Source of the DNA: an uncultured Alphaproteobacteria bacterium
Lineage (GTDB): Bacteria > Pseudomonadota > Alphaproteobacteria > UBA9655
Length of the DNA: 22,854 nt
Reading direction: 5' to 3'
Assembly: GCA_937967795.1 (NCBI GenBank)
Contig: CALBSK010000082.1
Location: forward strand, 1-22,854
Positions 8,336 through 16,085 of the stretch are shown in pieces. Under the pieces are notes generated by a model. It worked only from the letters and a program-made list of their open reading frames with translations, did not search any database and was not told the origin of the DNA. Position numbers and translations under genes: made by a program. Within the stretch, counting starts at the first letter, position 1; each line of letters begins with the position of its first letter.

Positions 8336-9367
8336 CTAATTGTTATTAAATCTTTCTTCCGCAATTAAATCAGCAGCTTCGCTGGTGGAAATATGAAGCT
8401 TCTCAGCTCGATGAAAAACATCTAGGAGAGTATCATGAATCCCCTGGACATGAACTTTAACAATATCGGCGTTATAAGTAGTTCCCTCATAATAAACATC
8501 AATGAGTCCCCCTGCATTCACAACATAATCAGGAGCATATAAAATATTCATTTTAGACAGAATCTCTCCATGAGCATGGCTTTCAAGTTGATTATTTGCT
8601 GATCCCGTGACGACCTTACATTTTAGTTGGGGAATTGTTTGATCATTAATAATAGCACCGAGAGCACACGGCGCAAAAACGTCCGCATCTACTCCATAAA
8701 TATCTTCAGGGAAAACAGAGACTGCGTTAAATTCTGCGACAGCTTTCTCGATAAGGTCAGAATCAATATCTGTTACAATGAGGTGAGCTTTATCTTCAGC
8801 TAATAACTTACACAGATGATATCCCACATGACCAAGTCCCTGGACAGCAACGTTAACCCCCTCAAGGGACGATTTTTCAAGACGATATAAAACTGCCGAA
8901 CGAATGCTCTCATAAACACCAATAGCTGTAAAAGGAGAAGGATCTCCACTTCCGCCTGGAAGACCCACCACATGGGAAGTTTCCTCTCGGATAAAAGCCA
9001 TATCTTCAACTGATGTGCCTACATCTTCAGCCGTAATATAACGGCCATTTAGTTGTTCCACACACTTTCCAAAAGCTCTTAAGAGGGCCGGTGACTTGTC
9101 TTTATGCGAATCTGCAATGATAACGGCTTTCCCTCCCCCAAAAGGAAGATTGGCCATAGCTGCTTTATAGGTCATCCCCCGTGAAAGCCGTAATGCATCT
9201 GTAACAGCTTGTTGCTCTTCAGCATACGGCCATATACGACATCCTCCCAAACCCGGGCCTCGATTGGTATTATGAATAGCAATAATGGCTTTAAGGCCTG
9301 TTTCCTTATCATAAAAAAAAGTAACTTTCTCATGATTATCAAAATCAACGGCATTAAAAACCGACAT
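8336..9367 (-). CDS. Leucine dehydrogenase (Glu/Leu/Phe/Val family)
   Basis: It catalyses reversible NAD-dependent oxidative deamination of branched-chain amino acids to 2-oxo acids plus ammonium and NADH. The GPGLGGCR glycine-rich substrate loop, Lys68 (in MTYKAA) and Lys80 (in PFGGGKAVI) match the two active-site lysines of Bacillus leucine dehydrogenases. The NAD-binding Rossmann fold begins at VAVQGLGHVGYHL, with an acidic residue at the end of the second strand (TDID) favouring NAD over NADP. At 343 aa it is slightly shorter than typical Bacillus enzymes. The start at 9367 is supported by an excellent Shine-Dalgarno, AGGGAGG, five bases upstream (plus-strand 9373-9379). It is the second gene of a minus-strand pair behind an MFS carrier, with a 74-bp gap. 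Substrate choice among Leu, Val, Ile and Phe is not certain. Confidence 0.9.
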   Translation of the reverse strand: MSVFNAVDFDNHEKVTFFYDKETGLKAIIAIHNTNRGPGLGGCRIWPYAEEQQAVTDALRLSRGMTYKAAMANLPFGGGKAVIIADSHKDKSPALLRAFGKCVEQLNGRYITAEDVGTSVEDMAFIREETSHVVGLPGGSGDPSPFTAIGVYESIRSAVLYRLEKSSLEGVNVAVQGLGHVGYHLCKLLAEDKAHLIVTDIDSDLIEKAVAEFNAVSVFPEDIYGVDADVFAPCALGAIINDQTIPQLKCKVVTGSANNQLESHAHGEILSKMNILYAPDYVVNAGGLIDVYYEGTTYNADIVKVHVQGIHDTLLDVFHRAEKLHISTSEAADLIAEERFNNN

Positions 9368-9441
9368 TTAGGCCTCCCTGTAAAGCTTTTTAGCTTATTT
9401 TCATCCTTAAGTTAAATACGGTCCCTTTTGTGATACATACC

Positions 9442-10761
9442 TCATCTCTCTTTCTTTATCCGAGGAAAAGTTTCAGGAATCAAAGGCATTAAAAGAAGAG
9501 ACAAAATCAGACAAAGAGGAATGCTGATTAATGCAAAACGATAATCAGAAATGGTATAAAGAGGAACTCCATTTTCCATTCCTCCCGACCAGGCGATCTC
9601 TAAAAATCCTCCCACAAGAGGCTGTAAAACAAGCCCCAACATCATAACAATCATATTGGTAAAGCTTACAGCCGTTCCATTGCTTGCATGAGGAGTGAGC
9701 TGACAAACGGACGAAAAAATGAGAGGTTGAGAAGAAAAAACAAACCCAGATGCAAAGAAAAGGCCATACATTCCGGAAAGTGGAATTTCAGGGATGTAAA
9801 TGATAATACCGTTACACATAATGGAAAGAGCAGCTCCTATTATCATAGGAAGTTTACGTGCTCTCAAATAATCGGAAAGAAGAGCTACCACAGGCGACCC
9901 CACCCCTGCTCCAAAATAAAACATTGTGGTAATGGAACCTGCCGTTGCCCTGTCGATATCATAAAGCTTCATTAAAAATGAAACACCCCATAAATCTACA
10001 AAAGCAAGCATGGGAACATACATCAACGCACCATAAAATCCCAAAGCCCATACACGGTAATCTATAACAATGTCCTTAAGTCTTATAAAAAGGGTTTTAA
10101 GGGTCGTATCAATGCGAGAAGGAGGAGTTAGGGGACCTTCCGGGGGATTATCCTGGACAAAAAACCAAACTCCTCCTGCTAACACAAGCCCTATGGGAAT
10201 TACCACATAGAGCAAAGCCTCTCGCCAGCCCAGCATATCAATGATGAGGGCAAGAGGAGCCTGTCCCAAAGAAGCCCCAATTTTTCCCGCAAGCAAGGTA
10301 AATCCCACAACTAAGGCAAGTCTTTCTGGATGGAACCAAAATGTCGCCAATTTTAAAGACCCCAAAAAAGCACAGGTAGACCCGGCTCCAATAAGCAATC
10401 GACCAAAACAAGCAAGATAAAAAGAATCTGATAAAGCGAAAAGGGTTGTTCCTAAGACACAAAGGAGTATGGATCCTTTTAAAAGACGTGCAGGCCCAAA
10501 TTTATCCATCCCCAAACCCACAGGAATTTGTAAAGCAGTATAAGAAATTAAATAAAAAGCGCTTAAAATTCCCAAAGCGCATGCTTCAACAGAAAAATCT
10601 CGCATAAGATCTTCCGTCATCACCCCAGGGGAATTACGAAGGATAAATTGGTAAAGATAAAACAGTCCTGCGATACTCCAAACAAACCACGCTCTAACTT
10701 CAGAAGCGAATGTTTCTTTTCTCTGTGTGAAAGGAACTTCTTGCGTTACCATTGAAGCCAT
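9442..10761 (-). CDS. MFS transporter, Pht-like (intracellular-bacteria type)
   Basis: This is a twelve-helix inner-membrane carrier of the major facilitator superfamily. The segment between helices 2 and 3 carries the diagnostic MFS loop, GLGMDKFGPARL (82-93), with Asp86. The N-terminal pattern FYLYQFILRNSPGVMTEDLM resembles, from memory, MFS proteins common in Legionella, Coxiella and Rickettsiales, including the Legionella Pht amino-acid importers; this is recall and no alignment was made. There is no signal peptide, and hydrophobic helices continue to residue 430. The ATG at 10761 has a GGAG Shine-Dalgarno 6 bases upstream. It precedes leucine dehydrogenase on the same strand, which suggests amino-acid uptake, perhaps of branched-chain residues. 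The substrate cannot be read from the sequence; a sugar-acid or anion carrier remains possible. Confidence 0.88.
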   Translation of the reverse strand: MASMVTQEVPFTQRKETFASEVRAWFVWSIAGLFYLYQFILRNSPGVMTEDLMRDFSVEACALGILSAFYLISYTALQIPVGLGMDKFGPARLLKGSILLCVLGTTLFALSDSFYLACFGRLLIGAGSTCAFLGSLKLATFWFHPERLALVVGFTLLAGKIGASLGQAPLALIIDMLGWREALLYVVIPIGLVLAGGVWFFVQDNPPEGPLTPPSRIDTTLKTLFIRLKDIVIDYRVWALGFYGALMYVPMLAFVDLWGVSFLMKLYDIDRATAGSITTMFYFGAGVGSPVVALLSDYLRARKLPMIIGAALSIMCNGIIIYIPEIPLSGMYGLFFASGFVFSSQPLIFSSVCQLTPHASNGTAVSFTNMIVMMLGLVLQPLVGGFLEIAWSGGMENGVPLYTISDYRFALISIPLCLILSLLLMPLIPETFPRIKKER

Positions 10762-10783
10762 TCAATACTCCATTCCTCTTAAT

Positions 10784-10812
10784 TTTTTAAACATTGATTT
10801 ATGAGGTATCAA
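10784..10812 (-). promoter_or_regulatory. Candidate promoter of the MFS-leucine dehydrogenase pair
   Basis: On the minus strand, TTGATA (plus 10807-10812) and TAAAAA (plus 10784-10789) are 17 bp apart, a good -35 with a moderate -10. The transcript would begin about 15 bases before the MFS ATG, leaving room for its Shine-Dalgarno. Found by eye. Confidence 0.35.
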
Positions 10813-10952
10813 AGCACATTTGTCTAGAGGGTGGACAGGGCTTATAAATGATAAACGTTTAGGTTTTCTTTTTAAAGAATTCTTTCTTCTCCTACATACC
10901 ATCCTGGTCAAGAAGCCCCCTCCTTTTGCAACCCCCTGGCTGACTTTTTTTC

Positions 10953-10982
10953 TTGACAAAGAGCCTTAATTTAGACTAGAAA
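10953..10982 (+). promoter_or_regulatory. Promoter of the rpmJ-rpoZ-spoT-acpS cluster
   Basis: A perfect TTGACA at 10953-10958 is followed after 18 bp by TAGAAA (10977-10982); with 17 bp spacing the alternative -10 is CTAGAA, close to the alphaproteobacterial CTATAT type. It lies about 40 bp upstream of rpmJ and is the strongest -35 box I see in the window. The rest of the 261-bp gap between the divergent MFS and rpmJ genes holds no credible gene. Confidence 0.6.
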
Positions 10983-11022
10983 AATATACAATGGATGTTC
11001 ACCTATTTATACGGATTAGCCT

Positions 11023-11148
11023 ATGAAAATTGTAAATTCTTTAAAGACAATTAAATTAAGAGATAAGAATTGTCGCGTTATTCGTCGCAAGGGGCGCACC
11101 TATGTCATTAATAAAATGAATCCGCGCTATAAGGCCCGCCAAGGTTAA
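11023..11148 (+). CDS. rpmJ: 50S ribosomal protein L36, zinc-free type
   Basis: This 41-residue basic protein begins MKIVNSLKTIKLRDKN and ends NKMNPRYKARQG, the alphaproteobacterial form of L36, which binds 23S rRNA in the large subunit. The usual zinc ribbon (three cysteines and a histidine) is absent; only one cysteine remains, so this is the zinc-independent (C-) type. The central VIRRKGRTYVINK stretch is typical. It is the first gene after the TTGACA promoter and lies 18 bp before rpoZ. Its Shine-Dalgarno is weak (GGATTAG). The small size and full-length similarity from memory make the call secure. Confidence 0.95.
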   Translation: MKIVNSLKTIKLRDKNCRVIRRKGRTYVINKMNPRYKARQG

Positions 11149-11166
11149 TACAAATCGGAGAGAGAA

Positions 11167-11562
11167 ATGGCCCGCGTTACCGTTGAAGATTGCATTCGTG
11201 AAATTCCAAATCGATTTGACCTTGTTCTTTTGGCATCCCACCGAGCTCGTCAAATTTCGGCAGGATCTCCCTTAACGATTAACCGAGATAATGATAAAAA
11301 CCCCGTTGTGGCTTTGCGGGAAATTGCTGAGAAGACAGTTTCTTTAGATGAGCTACAAGATGGGTTGGTCCATGGCCTTCAAAAATATATTCCCGGAGAA
11401 GAACCTGAAGAAGAGCTTATGGAATTCCTCTCTGATGAACAATCTTATGCAGGGGAAGCTCAACGCCAAAGTGAAATCGAAGATCTTGCTCTTGATGACG
11501 AGATAAGCGATGATGAAATAGAGGAAGACATCGACGTTGAGACCATCGAGGAAGAAGAATAA
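11167..11562 (+). CDS. rpoZ: RNA polymerase omega subunit
   Basis: Omega helps assemble RNA polymerase by holding the beta-prime subunit, and in many proteobacteria it helps form a ppGpp site. The N-terminal MARVTVEDC, the NRFDLVLLASHRARQI core helix and the NPVVALREIAEKTV segment are canonical. After residue 75 or so the protein becomes a long acidic tail, with the last 30 residues mostly Asp, Glu and Ile; such tails are seen in other alphaproteobacterial omegas. A good Shine-Dalgarno (GGAGAG, from 11157) precedes ATG 11167. The adjacent gene encodes the ppGpp synthetase/hydrolase, an arrangement conserved across alphaproteobacteria. Confidence 0.96.
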   Translation: MARVTVEDCIREIPNRFDLVLLASHRARQISAGSPLTINRDNDKNPVVALREIAEKTVSLDELQDGLVHGLQKYIPGEEPEEELMEFLSDEQSYAGEAQRQSEIEDLALDDEISDDEIEEDIDVETIEEEE

Positions 11563-11613
11563 ATTTTTAATTCTCCATGGTTTTTCGGGCATTTTCTTAA
11601 GAATTGAGCCTTA

Positions 11614-13743
11614 ATGATTCGACAATATGAACTTGTTGAAGCCGTCAAAGCCTATGATCCGAGTGCGGATGAAGATCTTTTAAACCGTGCCTATGTTTTT
11701 GCCATGAAGGCTCACGGGACTCAAAAAAGGGCCTCAGGTGATCTCTATTTTACCCATCCTTTAGAAGTAGCCGGTATTTTAGTCGAGATGCGCCTGGATG
11801 TGGCAAGCATTGCAACAGCTCTTCTCCATGATACGGTTGAAGATACAATTGCCACTTTAGAAGAAATCGAAAGACTCTTTGGTAAGGAAGTCGCTTTTCT
11901 TGTTGATGGTGTTACCAAACTTTCTCAAATTGAATTTCAATCTGATAAGGCCAAGCAAGCTGAAAATTTTCGTAAACTTCTGATTGCCATGTCTTCCGAC
12001 ATTCGTGTGCTTCTCATTAAACTTGCCGATCGTCTTCATAATATGCGTACCCTTCATTTCGTTCAGTCCGAAGGAAAAAGAATGCGTGTCGCTCAAGAAA
12101 CCATGGAAATTTATGCGCCTCTTGCGGAACGGATCGGACTACATCAAGTTAAAGACGAGCTTCAAAACTTGGCTTTTATTCAACTTCATTCCGATGCCTA
12201 TCAATCCATCGTTTCGCGTCTTAATTTTTTGCGTGAACAAGGGGGAGGTCTTTTAACACCTATTGTTGAAGAACTTAAAGAAGTTCTTGAAGAAAATGGG
12301 ATTAAGGCCGTGGTGGTAGGACGCGAGAAAATGCCATATTCTATATGGCGAAAAATGCATCAAAAGAATATAACCTTTGAGCAGCTTTCTGATATTATTG
12401 CATTTCGAATTATCGTAGATACTGTAGCCGATTGTTATCGTGCTTTAGGTGTTATTCATGGGACTTATTCTGTCGTACCAGGACGATTTAAAGATTATAT
12501 TAGTACTCCCAAACAAAATAATTATCAGTCCATTCACACGGCTGTTATTGGCCCCAATCAATATCGTATTGAAATTCAAATTCGTACAAAAGCAATGGAG
12601 GAAGTTGCGGAACTTGGCGTTGCAGCTCACTGGCAATACAAGCAAGAAATTTCACATGATGGTCATCAATATCGTTGGTTGCGAGGCCTTTTAGATATTT
12701 TAGAAACCGCAGAAGGACCTGAAGAATTTTTGGAGCATACCAAACTTGAAATGTTCCAAGATCAGGTCTTTTGTTTTACACCAAAAGGAGACCTTATTAC
12801 CCTCCCCAAGGGAGCCACCACTATCGATTTTGCTTATGCCGTTCATTCAAGTGTAGGAGACCATTGCACAGGCGTACGTATTAATGGCCGTATCATGCCT
12901 CTGCGGACAGAACTTCAAAACGGGGATCAAGTCGAAATTACGACCTCTAAAAACCAGCATCCTTCGCCTACGTGGGAGAGGTTCGTTGTCACAGGAAAAG
13001 CTCGTGCAAGTATTCGACGCTTTGTTCGCCAACAAATGCGACAGCAATTTCAGGAGCTGGGAAAAACGTTAATTCAAAAAGCTCTTCGCCAAGAACATCT
13101 TGAATTCAATGAAAAACATCTGGAAAAAGCGATTGAGCCCTTTGAAGTAGATACATTAGAAGATGTATATGCCTATTTGGGTGAAGGATTAAAAACAACA
13201 AGTGAACTTATTCGTATTCTTTATCCTCAACACAAACCTCAAATACGGTCGAAAAAGAGATCCTTAAAGGTTGAGCTTTCCAAAAAACCAAAATCAGAAG
13301 CCCTTACCATCTCGGGTTTAATTCCTGGTATGGCCGTTCACTTTGCGGGGTGTTGTCACCCTGTAGCAGGTGATCAAATCATAGGGATCGTTACCACAGG
13401 GAAAGGGGTTACGATTCACACCTCTGATTGTGACTCTCTCGATAAGTTTATGGATACACCAGAAAGATGGATTGATGTTGCATGGAATGATGTCTCTCAA
13501 GAGAAAAAACAGCATTTAGCTCGAATTTCCCTTATCGTCATCCATCAATCCGGAACAATAGCCGCTATTACGACAATTATTGCACGTGAAAATGCAAATA
13601 TTATTAATTTTAAAATTAAAAACAGAACACCAGAATTTTATGAAGTTAGTATAGATTTAGATGTGAAAAATTTGGATCACTTAATAGGGATTATTGCGGC
13701 TTTACGTATGTCTCAGCGTGTTCTTTCCGTAGAAAGAGGATAG
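11614..13743 (+). CDS. spoT: Bifunctional (p)ppGpp synthetase/hydrolase (Rsh)
   Basis: It makes and degrades the alarmone (p)ppGpp and so sets growth rate and the starvation response. Domain order: HD hydrolase with His48, His72-Asp73 and the ED of HDTVEDT (72-78); synthetase with RFKDY at 291-295, NNYQSIHT and EIQIRT at 320-325; TGS from about 384; a conserved cysteine pair in HFAGCCHPVAGD; and a C-terminal ACT domain. RFKD rather than the ExDD form is the mark of bifunctional Rel/SpoT enzymes, and both active sites look intact. Length 709 aa is normal. The start ATG 11614 gives the usual family N-terminus (MIRQYELVEAVKAYDPSADE), although the Shine-Dalgarno is poor. The stop is followed directly by the acpS start, so the two are probably co-translated. 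The name rel or rsh would be equally valid. Confidence 0.96.
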   Translation: MIRQYELVEAVKAYDPSADEDLLNRAYVFAMKAHGTQKRASGDLYFTHPLEVAGILVEMRLDVASIATALLHDTVEDTIATLEEIERLFGKEVAFLVDGVTKLSQIEFQSDKAKQAENFRKLLIAMSSDIRVLLIKLADRLHNMRTLHFVQSEGKRMRVAQETMEIYAPLAERIGLHQVKDELQNLAFIQLHSDAYQSIVSRLNFLREQGGGLLTPIVEELKEVLEENGIKAVVVGREKMPYSIWRKMHQKNITFEQLSDIIAFRIIVDTVADCYRALGVIHGTYSVVPGRFKDYISTPKQNNYQSIHTAVIGPNQYRIEIQIRTKAMEEVAELGVAAHWQYKQEISHDGHQYRWLRGLLDILETAEGPEEFLEHTKLEMFQDQVFCFTPKGDLITLPKGATTIDFAYAVHSSVGDHCTGVRINGRIMPLRTELQNGDQVEITTSKNQHPSPTWERFVVTGKARASIRRFVRQQMRQQFQELGKTLIQKALRQEHLEFNEKHLEKAIEPFEVDTLEDVYAYLGEGLKTTSELIRILYPQHKPQIRSKKRSLKVELSKKPKSEALTISGLIPGMAVHFAGCCHPVAGDQIIGIVTTGKGVTIHTSDCDSLDKFMDTPERWIDVAWNDVSQEKKQHLARISLIVIHQSGTIAAITTIIARENANIINFKIKNRTPEFYEVSIDLDVKNLDHLIGIIAALRMSQRVLSVERG

Positions 13744-14178
13744 ATGATTATTGGAATCGGGATTGATTTGGTCGATATGCGTCGGATTCAACGCCTCCTT
13801 GAGCGATTCGGTGAACGTTTTATTAAGAAAGTTTTTACGAAAGAAGAGAGTGAGTACGCAAATCAGAGCCCCTCTCCTCTTCATGCCTATGCCAACCGTT
13901 TTGCGGCAAAGGAAGCGGCATCAAAAGCTTTAGGAACGGGAATGAGTGGAGGAATCGGATGGAGGGACATCGAAGTTTCGAGTGGAGCTTTTGGGGCACC
14001 CTCTCTCACATTTCATCGTAAGGCTTATGAAAAACTTCTCTCACGCCTTCCCGCTGGCTCCATGAAATGTATTCATGTCTCTTTTTCCGATGAACCTCCC
14101 TACTCCACAGCATTTGTTATTATTTCAGCGGAGAAAAGAAATGAACCGCCTCCAGCAAAGCTGGAGGTATTGATGTAA
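13744..14178 (+). CDS. acpS: Holo-ACP synthase with IS-derived C-terminus
   Basis: It transfers the 4'-phosphopantetheine arm of CoA to acyl carrier protein, activating fatty acid synthesis. The GIDLV motif (Asp8) and RFAAKEAASKALGTG (52-66, with Glu57) supply the magnesium-binding residues. The fold continues to SDEPPYSTAFVIIS, where the family normally ends. The last 11 or so residues (EPPPAKLEVLM) are encoded by the right-end hairpin of an IS200-type remnant lying on the opposite strand, so the 144-residue length is longer than usual because the original stop region was replaced. The catalytic core is unaffected, and I expect a functional enzyme. ATG 13744 abuts the spoT stop with no gap. 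In many alphaproteobacteria acpS is followed by lepB and rnc; here that continuation is missing. Confidence 0.93.
   Translation: MIIGIGIDLVDMRRIQRLLERFGERFIKKVFTKEESEYANQSPSPLHAYANRFAAKEAASKALGTGMSGGIGWRDIEVSSGAFGAPSLTFHRKAYEKLLSRLPAGSMKCIHVSFSDEPPYSTAFVIISAEKRNEPPPAKLEVLM
14149..14167. repeat. IS200 right-end hairpin inside acpS
   Basis: A perfect 8-bp inverted repeat (14149-14156 with 14160-14167) has a 3-base loop. On the minus strand it reads CCTCCAGC TTT GCTGGAGG, the compact form of IS200-family terminal hairpins. It lies wholly within the last codons of acpS and could also act as a terminator-like block between the convergent genes, although no T-run follows. Confidence 0.85.
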
Positions 14179-14214
14179 ACCGCTCAAAGTGGTTTAAAAC
14201 AGTTTCGGCTGGAG

Positions 14215-14412
14215 TTAATCTGAGAGGCGATCAGCTTTTTCTTGGTTCTGAATGTAGCCTCGGATCACCTTCTCATCTCTCTCAACTGTAGATACAAAGT
14301 CACTTCGAGCCCAAAAGCCCACTCCAATATAGTTTTTTCCACGCCCCATATAATCTCGGGTTATATGAATCGCACTTTTCCAAATGTGGTTTAAAATGAG
14401 CGGTTGCCACAT
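14215..14412 (-). pseudogene. tnpA: IS200-type transposase TnpA, C-terminal fragment
   Basis: The 65-residue reading frame carries KSAIHITRDYMGRGKN, FWARSDFVSTVERDEKVI and RGYIQNQEKADR, recognisable from memory as the C-terminal third of IS200/IS605 Y1 transposases. The tyrosine of GYIQNQ corresponds to the catalytic tyrosine. The HUH metal-binding motif and the rest of the N-terminal half are absent, and small changes such as FWARSDF where FWARGYF is usual suggest decay. The fragment cannot encode an active transposase. It lies in the same frame as the upstream two-TM gene, three codons past that stop codon. Confidence 0.82.
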
Positions 14413-14421
14413 TTTTCCTTC

Positions 14422-14742
14422 TTACTTCTCCATATCTCGACTTAAGCGAATTTTGTGCTGGTCTGGAGGAGATCCTATCATCTTGCTCACCTTTTCTTCT
14501 TCCCATTCAGGAGCGAGAAAAGAAATACGAGATGAAAAGAGGTTTATAATATTTCTACGGTAAGCTTCACCCACAAGAGCGATTGCCCAGACAAGGAAAA
14601 TATACTTTGGCCAAAACGTTCCGCTGCTGTCAAAAATAAACCAGATGAGAATAAAGAGGCCGTTTCCTAGAACAAATCCCAGCATATCCATATAAAATTC
14701 TCTTAAGGCTTTAACGCGCTGACGAATTTCCTCTTCTTTCAT
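14422..14742 (-). CDS. Small two-helix membrane protein (2TM domain-like)
   Basis: This 106-residue protein has an N-terminal charged helix (KEEEIRQRVKALREFYMDML) leading into a first membrane segment (about residues 22-38) and a second (about 44-60), then a charged cytoplasmic tail. The layout and the Arg-Val-x-Ala-Leu-x-x-Phe-Tyr motif resemble the 2TM domain family of unknown function, which is sometimes fused to sensor kinases. A GGAGAG Shine-Dalgarno six bases before ATG 14742 supports the start. Its stop lies three codons before the IS200 fragment in the same frame, so its original 3' end may have been altered by the insertion or deletion. It is divergent from glyA. No specific function can be given. 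Confidence 0.7.
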   Translation of the reverse strand: MKEEEIRQRVKALREFYMDMLGFVLGNGLFILIWFIFDSSGTFWPKYIFLVWAIALVGEAYRRNIINLFSSRISFLAPEWEEEKVSKMIGSPPDQHKIRLSRDMEK

Positions 14743-14825
14743 GTGTAACTCTCCTAGATTCTCAAAAGTTCATATGTTAGGCTTGAAGTCCTTATGAAAC
14801 ACTTTACGCGAGAGCTTCTTTAAGA

Positions 14826-16085
14826 ATGGTTAATATTCCGAAATCTTTTACAGCCCCGCTTTCCGAAGCGGATTCACCTATTTATTCTGCTATTCAAGGA
14901 GAATTCAGAAGACAGCAAAACCAAATCGAGCTGATTGCGTCAGAAAATATTGTCTCTAAAGCTGTCCTTGAAGCTCAAGGCTCTATTTTGACCAACAAAT
15001 ACGCGGAAGGCTATCCCGGCAAACGCTATTATGGAGGATGTGAGTGGGTTGATCAGGTCGAACAATTAGCCATTGATCGCGCGTGTTCGCTTTTTGACTG
15101 TGCGTATGCCAATGTGCAACCTCATTCGGGATCTCAAGCCAATCAAGCTGTTTTTTTAGCTTTTTTAAATCCGGGAGATAGGATTCTGGGGATGTCGCTT
15201 GCAGCTGGCGGCCACCTCACCCATGGCTCAAAGGTCAATCTTTCGGGAAAGTGGTTTAATGTCGTAAACTATGGCGTCCATCCAGGAACCCATCTCATTG
15301 ATTATGAAGATGTCCGCGCCCAAGCTCTGGCCCATCGGCCTAGGTTAATTATTGCAGGCGGTTCAGCTTATCCTCGAACCATCGATTTTAAACGGTTTCG
15401 AGAAATTGCGGATGAGGTGGGAGCCTTTCTCATGGTCGATATGGCCCATTTCGCAGGCCTGGTGGCGGGGCAAGTTTTTCCCTCTCCCCTCCCCTATGCC
15501 CATGCGGTGACTACTACTACCCATAAAACCTTACGAGGCCCGCGAGGCGGAATGATTTTAAGTAACGATTTAGATCTAGGAAAAAAGCTTAACAGCGCTA
15601 TTTTCCCAGGCCTTCAAGGCGGTCCTCTCATGCATGTCATTGCGGGAAAAGCTGTTGCTTTTGGAGAAGCTCTTACTCCAAACTTTAAAACCTACTCCAA
15701 AGCCATCATCGAGAATGCACAAGCTCTTTCGGAAACATTACGTGAGCGTGGCTTAAATATTATCACAAAAGGAACAGATTGTCATTTACTGCTTGTAGAC
15801 GTGCGGTCGTTTGGCATTACAGGTGCTGACGCTGAAGAAAAATTGGAGCGTGCCGCTTTGACGTGTAATAAAAATGGAATCCCTTTTGATCCGTTGCCTC
15901 CTTTTCAAACCTCAGGAATTCGACTCGGATCCCCCGTAGGAACGACGCGCGGATTTGGCATCAACGAATTCCAACAGATTGGCCATTGGATTGCGGATGT
16001 CCTGGAAGGTGGCCCTTCTATTGAAAGCAAAACCCGCGAAAAAGTTGAACAGCTTTGCCAGCAATTCCCGATTTATTCGTTCTAA
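14826..16085 (+). CDS. glyA: Serine hydroxymethyltransferase
   Basis: This PLP enzyme interconverts serine and glycine while charging tetrahydrofolate with a one-carbon unit for purine, thymidylate and methionine synthesis. Lys234 in TTTTHKTLRGPRGG forms the PLP aldimine; Asp205 and His208 in VDMAHFAGLVAG contact the cofactor. The N-terminal LIASENIVSKAVLEAQGS and YAEGYPGKRYYGG motifs and the C-terminal SGIRLGSPVGTTRGF arginine region are intact. At 419 aa it is full length. The Shine-Dalgarno is weak. The last four bases overlap the convergent 92-residue gene. I see no glycine riboswitch in the 83-bp leader. Confidence 0.96.
   Translation: MVNIPKSFTAPLSEADSPIYSAIQGEFRRQQNQIELIASENIVSKAVLEAQGSILTNKYAEGYPGKRYYGGCEWVDQVEQLAIDRACSLFDCAYANVQPHSGSQANQAVFLAFLNPGDRILGMSLAAGGHLTHGSKVNLSGKWFNVVNYGVHPGTHLIDYEDVRAQALAHRPRLIIAGGSAYPRTIDFKRFREIADEVGAFLMVDMAHFAGLVAGQVFPSPLPYAHAVTTTTHKTLRGPRGGMILSNDLDLGKKLNSAIFPGLQGGPLMHVIAGKAVAFGEALTPNFKTYSKAIIENAQALSETLRERGLNIITKGTDCHLLLVDVRSFGITGADAEEKLERAALTCNKNGIPFDPLPPFQTSGIRLGSPVGTTRGFGINEFQQIGHWIADVLEGGPSIESKTREKVEQLCQQFPIYSF

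Larger units (their letters stand above)
14143..14415 (-). mobile_element. Truncated IS200/IS605-type element, right-end part
   Basis: Reading the minus strand, the C-terminal part of a Y1 transposase is followed by about 65 non-coding bases and a perfect terminal hairpin, the arrangement expected at the right end of an IS200 element. The left end and the 5' half of the transposase gene are gone; the sequence there passes directly into the small two-TM gene. The outer boundary next to acpS is estimated a few bases beyond the hairpin and is uncertain. A second imperfect hairpin (14177-14195, one G-T pair) lies inside. Confidence 0.8.

Noticed and set aside
10762..10959. 65-codon minus-strand frame abutting the MFS start
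   Set aside because: It needs a TTG start, is extremely basic and lacks family resemblance; it overlaps the promoter regions of both flanking operons.
14300..14506. 68-codon minus-strand frame across the IS remnant
   Set aside because: It is a shadow frame; the recognisable transposase motifs are in the frame at 14215-14412.
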